Shown one piece after another: positions 7,502-13,949 of a DNA stretch of 26,494 bases (position 1 is its first letter; every line of letters begins with the position of its first letter). The position numbers were made by a program, and so were the translations under genes. The notes beneath the pieces are model-generated. The model was not told the DNA's origin. It saw only the letters and a program-made list of their open reading frames with translations, and did no database searches. The DNA is taken from the NCBI GenBank assembly GCA_035455245.1, contig DATIFN010000018.1, forward strand, positions 1-26,494, given 5' to 3'. The stretch is from UBA8516 sp035455245. GTDB lineage: Archaea > Thermoproteota > Nitrososphaeria > Nitrososphaerales > Nitrosopumilaceae.

Positions 7502-7771
7502 TTAGAACATTTCCTGTATTTTGACCCTGTATTTTTCAGTAATTGTCCCAAACTCTACAAAATCTTGTTCAGTTAACGATTTCATTCTCATTGCATATTG
7601 CGTTACAAAGGTAGGCAATACAGTTCCAACAATTAATGTAAAACAAGCATCTGCCAAGTCTTTTACTCTTGGGAATGCTAATTTAATAAATGGCAAATAA
7701 GCTTTTGTTTGATCAATCATTAATTCAATTTGTTTTTCTATCATAAGTTTTATTTCTTCAGGAATTGCCAT
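7502..7771 (-). CDS. Conserved-looking hypothetical protein, 89 aa
   Basis: I do not recognise a family. The sequence has no signal peptide. It begins with an amphipathic, charged helix (IPEEIKLMIEKQIELMIDQ). A moderately hydrophobic middle follows (ACFTLIVGTVLPTFVTQYAM, about residues 42-61), then a charged C-terminal helix. The middle could form a membrane-associated helix, but it is short and contains polar residues. It sits between a small Cys/His protein (8-nt gap) and usp (1-nt gap), so it is very likely a real, co-transcribed gene. Confidence 0.75.
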   Translation of the reverse strand: MAIPEEIKLMIEKQIELMIDQTKAYLPFIKLAFPRVKDLADACFTLIVGTVLPTFVTQYAMRMKSLTEQDFVEFGTITEKYRVKIQEMF

Positions 7772-7779
7772 ATTCTAAA

Positions 7780-7986
7780 TTACTTCCTAAATGCAATTTG
7801 ATAAGGTTTGGGGTAATAATGATGCGAGCAAAGAAAAACGGTTTTACCATCGATCATTTTTGCAGTAATCGAAATCCCATTCAATTGTTTTTTGCACACA
7901 TAACATGTAAGTGGCGAGACAGTAGAATGGAGTATGTTTTTCTTTCCTTTTCGATACAAATCATGATAAAGAAACAGGTCAGCCAT
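7780..7986 (-). CDS. Small putative zinc-binding protein, 68 aa
   Basis: A small protein with C28-x2-C31 and then C53-x-H55-H56, an arrangement that suggests a compact zinc ribbon or knuckle. The segment between the two pairs (LNGISITAKMIDGKTVFLCSHH) looks like a beta-hairpin leading to the second ligand pair. No family is recognised. It is the first gene of the leftward unit with the 89-aa protein and usp. A TATA-like CTTTATATTTAAA (about 8011-8024, minus strand) precedes it with room for a short leader. It may be a regulator or adaptor for the Usp, but that is inferred only from gene order. Confidence 0.7.
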   Translation of the reverse strand: MADLFLYHDLYRKGKKNILHSTVSPLTCYVCKKQLNGISITAKMIDGKTVFLCSHHYYPKPYQIAFRK

Positions 7987-8128
7987 ATTACACGTAGATA
8001 AATCTCCTTTTTTAAATATAAAGATTAGATGCTCATTATCAGCAATGATTTCGTCTTATTATCAAGTTTGATAATTTAATTCGATAATTATCTCTCTTGC
8101 TTTTATATGAAAAAGGAGAAGATTTTTC
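7987..8128. promoter_or_regulatory. Divergent promoter region with an 8+8 inverted repeat and a 10-bp palindrome
   Basis: Between the small zinc protein (left) and a CBS gene (right). It holds ATTATCA (8035-8041), the perfect inverted repeat ATTATCAA-GT-TTGATAAT (8058-8075) and the palindrome GATAATTATC (8083-8092). These lie between two outward-facing TATA-like boxes: CTTTATATTTAAA near 8011-8024 on the minus strand, and CTTTTATATGAAA near 8100-8112 on the plus strand. The position is classic for an operator controlling both directions. This is the densest cluster of the element in the window. Confidence 0.6.
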
Positions 8129-8578
8129 ATGACCACTGCTAGAGACATAATGAGTAAAAAAGTAGTTTCTGTAGAACCTTCAGTTTCTGCAAAGGAAGTT
8201 GCAAAACTAATGGATAGAAACAACGTCAGTTGTATTGTTTTAATGCTAAATGAGGAACCATATGGGATCATAACAGAGAGAGATCTTTTATCAAAAATTA
8301 CTGCACATGATAAAAAATCTTCAGAGATTAAGGCTGAAGACATAATGTCATCTCCGGTCACATTGATTTCCCCTGGCACCCCAGCTGACGAAATCGCCCA
8401 AAAAATGATAGATAATAAGATTAGAAGAGTGGTCGTTGTTGATGGTCAACAACCTGTTGGGATTATAACAGTCACTGATTTTGTAAAACATTTGAATTCT
8501 ATTCTTGAAGACTTCGATGATTACAAAAAAGATCTGTATCAGAGTTTGATTGACGAGTATGATCATTGGAAAGGTTAA
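8129..8578 (+). CDS. Two-CBS-domain protein
   Basis: A stand-alone Bateman module of 149 aa. CBS1 spans about residues 3-58 (DIMSKKVVSVEP ... GIITERDLL) and CBS2 about 66-121 (DIMSSPVTLISP ... GIITVTDFV). The repeated GIIT-x-x-D strands are typical of nucleotide-binding CBS pairs. An acidic and aromatic tail (LEDFDDYKKDLYQSL) follows. Such small CBS proteins usually dimerise and sense adenosine nucleotides; no effector domain is attached here. It is divergent from the zinc-protein/usp unit across a likely operator. The ATG lies about 25 nt after a TATA-like box. A GGAG at 8115-8118 may alternatively act as a ribosome-binding site. Confidence 0.95.
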   Translation: MTTARDIMSKKVVSVEPSVSAKEVAKLMDRNNVSCIVLMLNEEPYGIITERDLLSKITAHDKKSSEIKAEDIMSSPVTLISPGTPADEIAQKMIDNKIRRVVVVDGQQPVGIITVTDFVKHLNSILEDFDDYKKDLYQSLIDEYDHWKG

Positions 8579-8729
8579 CTAAGCTTCACGAAAGTCTCAT
8601 CTCAAGACATATCTAGAAAAAGTATACAGATTTAGTTAAAAAATAAAATAAAATATCCCGTGAAGTCCTTTAATTGTCAGATCTGAGAAATACACAAGGC
8701 ATTAAATTGTAAAACATTAAATCCCGTTT
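8579..8729. promoter_or_regulatory. Intergenic region upstream of the P-type ATPase
   Basis: About 150 nt with no gene. GGCATTAAATTG (about 8699-8710) is a TATA-like box about 25 nt before the ATPase ATG at 8730, fitting a leaderless mRNA. A palindrome TCAGATCTGA lies at about 8678-8687, just upstream. No ATTATCA element was seen here. Confidence 0.35.
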
Positions 8730-11255
8730 ATGGAGACGGTTTCGATACAACTTTTACAGTCTTTCTGGAATACCCCAATAAATGAAATAATTCACACACT
8801 TGAAACATCTGATAAAGGGCTCACTGATGACCAGGCTAATTTAAGACTAAAAAGGTATGGCCCTAACCTAATTAGTCCGCAAAAAAGGTCAGAAGGCGCA
8901 GCATTGTTTTTTGCACAGTTCAAAAGTCCAATTATTCTTATTCTTCTTTTTGCAGTTGGACTTTCAATATTCTTACAAAATGTTACTGATTCTTTGATCA
9001 TTTTAACAATCATACTAGTAAGCTGTGTCCTAGGATTCTGGCAGGAACATCGAGCATCTAATGCTGTAAAAAAATTGCTTACCATGGTACAAATCACAAC
9101 AACTGTCCTAAGAGATGGAATTCAAAAGGAAATCTCATCGGAGGATATTGTCCAAGGAGATGTTGTCATGCTTTCTGCAGGAAGCAGGATACCAGCAGAC
9201 TGTATTATTCTAGAAGCTAAGGACCTTTTTGTTAATCAAGCGGTACTTACAGGAGAGACATACCCTGTTGAGAAATTTGTTACAACACTAGCTGTTGATA
9301 CTCTTCTTTCAAAAAGAACTAACACACTTTTTATGGGAACCAATGTTGTCAGCGGCAATGGAAAAGCCATAGTTGTAAAAACTGGATCTGGGACAGAATT
9401 CGGCAAAATCTCATCCAAACTACGACTCAGATTGCCTCAAACCGAATTTGAGCATGGTGTTAAGGGATTTGGCTATTTTCTTATGCAGGTAACACTTGTT
9501 CTCGTAATCACTATCTTTGCAATCAACATCTATTTTGCGAGACCATTCTTGGAATCATTTCTCTTTGCTCTTGCACTTGCTGTTGGGCTCACACCTCAGT
9601 TATTGCCTGCAATAATAGGAGTCAATCTCTCACATGGTGCAAGACGAATGGCTGTCCAAAAGGTAATTGTAAAACGCCTTTCTTCTATTGAAAACTTTGG
9701 TAGTATGAATGTGCTCTGTTCTGATAAGACTGGTACGTTGACAGAGGGAAAGGTCCGCATTAAATCAACTTTAGACATGGAAGGAAATTCTAATGAAAAG
9801 GTATTATTTTATGCCTATCTAAATGCCTCATATGAAACTGGGTTCACAAATCCAATTGATGGTGCAATCCGTGATCACAGACAATTTGATCTTACCAATT
9901 GTAAAAAATTGGATGAAGTTCCCTATGATTTTAATCGCAAGAGGTTGACCATCCTAGTCTCAGAAAATTCTGAGATACTAATGATTACCAAAGGTGCATT
10001 ACTAAATGTAATTTCAACATGCTCATTTGCAGAAACCAGCACAGGCGTTGTTAACATTGACAAAATAAAAGACAGGATCTTACGACAGTATGAAGATATT
10101 TCAGGACAAGGTTTACGTGTTCTAGGAGTATCTTACAAAACTGTTGAAAAATCATCTATGACAAAAGATGATGAAACAGGGATGATTTTTCTTGGTTTTC
10201 TCGTTCTTTACGATCCTCCAAAAGCTAAGATTGCAGATACCATAAATCACCTAAAGGAACTTGGAGTTTCCTTAAAAATAATAACAGGGGACAACAAATT
10301 AATCGCCATTAACCTCGGAAAGCATGTTGGTCTTACCAATCCAAGGGTTTTGACTGGGACAGAACTTGGTCTTATGAGTGATGATGCGTTATCCCATCAA
10401 GTAAATAATATTGATATTTTTTCAGATGTAGAACCAAATCAGAAAGAACGTATCATAATATCTCTAAAAAAATCTGGAAATGTGGTTGGGTGTATAGGCG
10501 ATGGAATTAACGATGCCACAGCTCTTCGTGCTGCTGATGTTGGCATTTCTGTCGATAGTGCAGTAGATGTTGCTAAAGATGCTGCAGACATAGTATTACT
10601 TGAAAAAAATTTGGAAGTTCTCGTAGAGGGTGTGCAGGAAGGAAGGAGAACATTCGGAAATACCCTCAAATATGTATTCATGGCAACTAGTGCAAATTTT
10701 GGGAACATGTTTAGTATGGCAGGAGTATCACTCTTTGTTTCGTTTCTACCGCTACTTCCAAAGCAGATACTTCTTACCAATTTGCTGACTGATTTTCCCG
10801 AGATGACAATAGCAACGGATAACGTTGACAAAGAATGGATCGAAAAACCACGACGGTGGAACATGAAATTTATTCGAAAATTCATGCTAGTTTTTGGAAT
10901 TCTAAGTTCAGTATTTGATTTCCTTACTTTCGGGATGCTTTTAATGGTTGGTGCAACAATTGAACAGTTTAGAACCGGATGGTTTTTAGAATCGGTTATT
11001 TCTGCATCGTTAATCGTACTAGTAGTTCGTAGCCGCAAGCCTTTTTTTAAAGGTAAACCTAGCAAATTCCTTTCCGTTGCCACCATCATAGTAATATGTG
11101 CCACCTTTTTGATACCATATACAGGTCTTGGAGAGTTATTCGGGTTTAGCAGGCTTCCAGTTTCAATTGTTGCAATGCTAATAGCCATAGTGGCAGCATA
11201 TGTTATCACTGCGGAAATTATGAAGATGTTGTTTTACAGAAAAATAAGGTTTTGA
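8730..11255 (+). CDS. P-type cation ATPase, MgtA/P3B-like
   Basis: An 841-aa membrane pump of the Mg-translocating (P3B) branch. The N-terminal cation-ATPase domain opens with LLQSFWNTPINEIIHTL and the LKRYGPN motif. The actuator loop has TGET (174-177). The phosphorylation motif SDKTGT places the catalytic Asp at 332. KGA (421-423), TGD (519-521) and GDGIND (590-595) complete the nucleotide and hinge sites. About ten transmembrane helices are visible, and NTLKYVFMATSANFGN is characteristic of MgtA-like pumps. The M4 motif reads T-P-Q290-L-L-P, where E. coli MgtA has Glu (T-P-E-M-L-P). The ion carried is therefore uncertain: Mg2+ by family, possibly altered. CBS genes flank it on both sides, so nucleotide-linked regulation of ion flux is conceivable. 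Confidence 0.93.
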   Translation: METVSIQLLQSFWNTPINEIIHTLETSDKGLTDDQANLRLKRYGPNLISPQKRSEGAALFFAQFKSPIILILLFAVGLSIFLQNVTDSLIILTIILVSCVLGFWQEHRASNAVKKLLTMVQITTTVLRDGIQKEISSEDIVQGDVVMLSAGSRIPADCIILEAKDLFVNQAVLTGETYPVEKFVTTLAVDTLLSKRTNTLFMGTNVVSGNGKAIVVKTGSGTEFGKISSKLRLRLPQTEFEHGVKGFGYFLMQVTLVLVITIFAINIYFARPFLESFLFALALAVGLTPQLLPAIIGVNLSHGARRMAVQKVIVKRLSSIENFGSMNVLCSDKTGTLTEGKVRIKSTLDMEGNSNEKVLFYAYLNASYETGFTNPIDGAIRDHRQFDLTNCKKLDEVPYDFNRKRLTILVSENSEILMITKGALLNVISTCSFAETSTGVVNIDKIKDRILRQYEDISGQGLRVLGVSYKTVEKSSMTKDDETGMIFLGFLVLYDPPKAKIADTINHLKELGVSLKIITGDNKLIAINLGKHVGLTNPRVLTGTELGLMSDDALSHQVNNIDIFSDVEPNQKERIIISLKKSGNVVGCIGDGINDATALRAADVGISVDSAVDVAKDAADIVLLEKNLEVLVEGVQEGRRTFGNTLKYVFMATSANFGNMFSMAGVSLFVSFLPLLPKQILLTNLLTDFPEMTIATDNVDKEWIEKPRRWNMKFIRKFMLVFGILSSVFDFLTFGMLLMVGATIEQFRTGWFLESVISASLIVLVVRSRKPFFKGKPSKFLSVATIIVICATFLIPYTGLGELFGFSRLPVSIVAMLIAIVAAYVITAEIMKMLFYRKIRF

Positions 11256-11340
11256 AGATTCGTACTTTGTCTAACTATCTGAATTTGAAAGTATATGTTT
11301 TTTAGATTAGGACTTGGTAAACGAGTATCATAATTAAGAA

Positions 11341-12195
11341 TTAGGAGGATATGGCTTTTACAATATCAGTTTTTGTAATTATGCCTACTAACAAAGAATT
11401 TTTCACTACAGGTAACCCGCTTATTCCATGTCGGATCATAAGTAATGCTGCAGTAGAGACATCATCTGTTGCTTCAACAACAACAGGATTTGGAGTCATA
11501 ATATCAGCAGCTATGAAAGTAAGGAGATAGCTTAGTTGATTTGCTTTGTATTCGTAGGGACTGGGGCTTAATGTAAATTTTTCAACCTCTTTTGGATCTG
11601 CGTATTGTTTTATCCATAAAGGCATTTTTGCAGGAATAAAATCACGATGAGTGATTATTCCTACTGGCATTCTTTTCCTTTCTACAACCACTCTTGAAAT
11701 TTTATTGTTGATAAGAACACTCTCAACATACAATAGAGAATCAGCTGGTTTTACAGTGATCACTTTCTTTGTCATAATTTTGGATACCACTAAGGGGACA
11801 GATGACTGTGTTAGGAAAACTGAAGCCAGATCAGTTTTAGTTATGATCCCAGCCAATGTGCCATCTTTTTTTAACACAATGATGGAACCGATTTTATGGG
11901 ATAACATCAGTTTGGCGCAATCATGAATAGTGTCCTTTTCAGTTATGGTGATAAGATCTCTTGACATGAATTCGCTTACACGAATTGCTTCGAGTGGTTT
12001 TCCGGCAAGATAGTATATAGCACGAACGAGGTCTTTTTCTGTAATAATCCCTACAGGTTTGTCATTCCTAGATACTATTAATCTACTAATTCTGTGTCGT
12101 AATAATATCGACCTGGCTTCTAAAAGTGGAGTGTCGGGAGAAACAACGATTGTTTTTTTAATAATTTGATTTAGACTGGCATTTTTTAGTTGCAT
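11341..12195 (-). CDS. Four-CBS-domain protein
   Basis: A 284-aa protein made almost wholly of four CBS repeats, at about residues 10-62, 72-130, 136-187 and 228-283. Each carries the G-I-I-T-x-x-D-type strand (GIITEKDLV, GIITKTDLA, GIITHRDFI, GIITKTDIV). There is no attached catalytic or DNA-binding domain, so it likely acts as a nucleotide-sensing partner of another protein. It is convergent with the P-type ATPase and divergent from the CBS-zinc-finger gene. The four neighbouring CBS genes may reflect local duplication, though their sequences have diverged. A TATA-like TTATTATTTAATAAA lies about 25 nt upstream of the ATG. Confidence 0.95.
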   Translation of the reverse strand: MQLKNASLNQIIKKTIVVSPDTPLLEARSILLRHRISRLIVSRNDKPVGIITEKDLVRAIYYLAGKPLEAIRVSEFMSRDLITITEKDTIHDCAKLMLSHKIGSIIVLKKDGTLAGIITKTDLASVFLTQSSVPLVVSKIMTKKVITVKPADSLLYVESVLINNKISRVVVERKRMPVGIITHRDFIPAKMPLWIKQYADPKEVEKFTLSPSPYEYKANQLSYLLTFIAADIMTPNPVVVEATDDVSTAALLMIRHGISGLPVVKNSLLVGIITKTDIVKAISS

Positions 12196-12311
12196 TTTTT
12201 ACAATCTTGTTTTATTAAATAATAAGCCTTTTAAAAATATTAACAATGAGAATCAGGCATGGTATTGCTTAACAACCTTTAAGTTGAAATTCTGTTTTTA
12301 AAAATAAGCAA
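12196..12311. promoter_or_regulatory. Divergent promoter region between two CBS genes
   Basis: On the minus strand, TTATTATTTAATAAA (about 12209-12226) lies about 25 nt before the ATG at 12195. On the plus strand, CTTTAAGTT (about 12278-12286) lies about 25-30 nt before the ATG at 12312. Both suggest short or no leaders. I saw no ATTATCA element in this gap. Confidence 0.35.
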
Positions 12312-12857
12312 ATGGCATTAAATCTGCTCAAGGAACCAGTAATAAAATTTACAAATCCAAAGATGACTGCTGTTGCAAGTAATCTAACTATATATGATGC
12401 TGCAAAAGCAATGTCGGATTCAAAGATAGATAGTATTCTTGTTTTTGAACACGGTGAGATAATTGGCATCATGACAGAAAAAGACATTCTTCACGATGTC
12501 GTGGCAAAAGGACTAGATCCAAAAAAAACCACTATTAAAAAAATAACAAAAAGTCCACTAATCACCATACAAAAAGACGCAACCGTAAGGGAAGCCCTTG
12601 AAATAATGAAAAAATATGACATTCGTCGATTAGTTGTGATGGACAAACGACCTATTGGATTAATCACACAAAAAATGGTTTGTGGAAATGTAAAAGAGGA
12701 TGCTTTTACACTACCTGAACTAGTTTCAGATAAGATATTTTGTCCTTATTGCTCCTCACAATTTGAAAACAAGAACGTACTCTCAAAGCACGTTGACGAC
12801 ATACATATTGGTCGTGGCTTGCTTGAGGGCGATATGAGAAAGGACACAATAGAGTAA
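12312..12857 (+). CDS. Two CBS domains fused to a C2H2 zinc finger
   Basis: A protein of 181 aa. CBS1 lies at about residues 12-64 (GIMTEKDIL) and CBS2 at about 76-125 (KRPIGLITQKMV). After a short linker comes a single finger: C144-P-Y-C147, then F151, L157, H160 and H165. This is C-x2-C-x12-H-x4-H, the classic C2H2 spacing with its hydrophobic core. A single finger could bind DNA, RNA or protein. The fusion suggests that nucleotide binding by the CBS pair tunes the binding of the finger. The next gene, 26 nt downstream on the same strand, encodes a ribbon-helix-helix-like protein, so the pair may form a regulatory unit. The CBS and finger calls are clear; the role is inferred. Confidence 0.92.
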   Translation: MALNLLKEPVIKFTNPKMTAVASNLTIYDAAKAMSDSKIDSILVFEHGEIIGIMTEKDILHDVVAKGLDPKKTTIKKITKSPLITIQKDATVREALEIMKKYDIRRLVVMDKRPIGLITQKMVCGNVKEDAFTLPELVSDKIFCPYCSSQFENKNVLSKHVDDIHIGRGLLEGDMRKDTIE

Positions 12858-12883
12858 AATATTATTAAAATCTCAAAACATTA

Positions 12884-13468
12884 TTGAAAAGTTCTGTCAC
12901 CCAAAAGCCGCATGAATCAAAACGTGAAAAAACGCGCAGTATAACATATAGACTCCCAGCAAAACTAGTGGAAGATCTCGAAACAGAAGCAACCCAAAAA
13001 GAAATTTCTCAAAATGTTTTGGTGAGACAGATTTTAGAAAAATACACACAGTGGGACAAATTTGCATCTGTGATGGGAATGATTCCCATTCCAAAAGACA
13101 TTCTTAAAAATCTAGGGGAAGAAATGCAAGGTGAGGAAATTAACAAAATTACAGAAACAATACTGCCCTTGATAAAAGATTGGGTCATGTTTATGAAAGG
13201 CGGATATGACCTAAAACGAGTCATCGAGTCCCTAGAAGATTACATGAGAGCATCTGGCATGACATCTGACCATAGGATCGAAGGAAACATGCACCATTTT
13301 ATAATACAACACAATTTGGGTATGAGGTGGTCTCTTTTCACAGAACAATTGTTAAAACGTATTTTTCATCAATTTCTCCCAGGAGCATCAATGAATTGTC
13401 GTACAACTCCAAATACCACAATTGCAACTATTTCATTAGGATCAGACTTTGATGAACATAATTATTAA
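12884..13468 (+). CDS. Ribbon-helix-helix-like protein with an unknown C-terminal domain
   Basis: A protein of 194 aa. Residues 18-55 (RSITYRLPAKLVEDLETEA, then a second helix ISQNVLVRQILEKY) fit a ribbon-helix-helix DNA-binding unit: a short beta strand followed by two helices. The remaining 140 residues are not recognised. They include a helical linker and a His-rich stretch, M-H-H-F-I-I-Q-H-N-L-G-M-R-W, followed by a long helix and a final beta segment, which may be a ligand-binding or dimerisation domain. The start must be TTG 12884, because a TAA in frame at 12866 leaves no other usual start codon before the RHH unit. The preceding CBS-zinc-finger gene probably shares its transcript. It is convergent with the PII gene. 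Confidence 0.75.
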   Translation: MKSSVTQKPHESKREKTRSITYRLPAKLVEDLETEATQKEISQNVLVRQILEKYTQWDKFASVMGMIPIPKDILKNLGEEMQGEEINKITETILPLIKDWVMFMKGGYDLKRVIESLEDYMRASGMTSDHRIEGNMHHFIIQHNLGMRWSLFTEQLLKRIFHQFLPGASMNCRTTPNTTIATISLGSDFDEHNY

Positions 13469-13505
13469 TGGAATGCTGATTGATTAAAAAATATTTTAAA
13501 AATAT

Positions 13506-13847
13506 CTAGATGGCCTTTTCATTTTCTGCGCCAGTTGCTATGTCTATCGCACGCATTACAGGAGAAATGAAGATTTTTCCGATTTTCGATTTTGCACGGA
13601 TTATTTTTATTACATCATTTTCTTGATCATCATCTACAATTACTTGGAGAATGTATTTGTCACTAAATTCTGGTATGAAAATTTCCATACCTTTGGAAGC
13701 ATGTAGTTCTGGAGCAATTGTTTTTCCTCTCCCTCTAACTTTTAAAACAGTTATTCCCCCTACACTTAGTTTCTTCAATGCCACACTTATTGCCTTTACA
13801 TCGTTTTGCGGTATTACTGCTTCTATCCTGATCAAGAATTTAAACAA
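13506..13847 (-). CDS. PII-family signal protein (GlnB/GlnK-like) with a degraded ATP site
   Basis: A 113-aa protein with the PII ferredoxin-like fold: IRIEAVIPQNDVKAISVALKKL, then GGITVLKVRGRGK leading into the T-loop, and a C-terminal RAIDIATG strand. Canonical PII senses ATP/ADP and 2-oxoglutarate and plugs the Amt channel with its T-loop. Here the T-loop reads P-E-L-H49 where GlnB has T-E-L-Y51, so the uridylylation Tyr is absent. The B-loop is about four residues shorter, lacking G-D-G before K-I-F. The arginines matching R101 and R103 are D102 and A104. Nucleotide sensing is therefore probably altered. The start is TTG 13847 or TTG 13835. Its neighbour, divergent by 102 nt, is an Amt transporter. 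Confidence 0.88.
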   Translation of the reverse strand: MFKFLIRIEAVIPQNDVKAISVALKKLSVGGITVLKVRGRGKTIAPELHASKGMEIFIPEFSDKYILQVIVDDDQENDVIKIIRAKSKIGKIFISPVMRAIDIATGAENEKAI

Positions 13848-13949
13848 CCCGAATAACCATTAAAAAACATTATTCAAAGTACCAAACTTCATTATCAGAT
13901 ATGAGAATCAATTCACATCTATAATACAGTTATTTTCTAAAAACAATTC
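13848..13949. promoter_or_regulatory. Divergent PII/Amt promoter region
   Basis: TCTATAATACAG (about 13917-13928) is a TATA-like box about 25 nt before the Amt TTG start, so the mRNA is probably leaderless. An ATTATCA element sits at 13891-13897 (ATTATCAGAT), roughly midway between the two genes. It matches the element in the stress island. Shared control of PII and Amt from this gap is inferred. Confidence 0.45.

Noticed and set aside
8584..8666. CTTCACG and CGTGAAG pair in the gap before the P-type ATPase
   Set aside because: The 7-bp arms are about 70 nt apart with nothing else pairing around them, which is expected by chance and unlikely to fold.
10439..11209. 256-codon open frame on the minus strand inside the P-type ATPase
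   Set aside because: The plus-strand frame encodes GDGIND and conserved membrane helices. The antisense frame shows no family pattern and lacks promoter signals.
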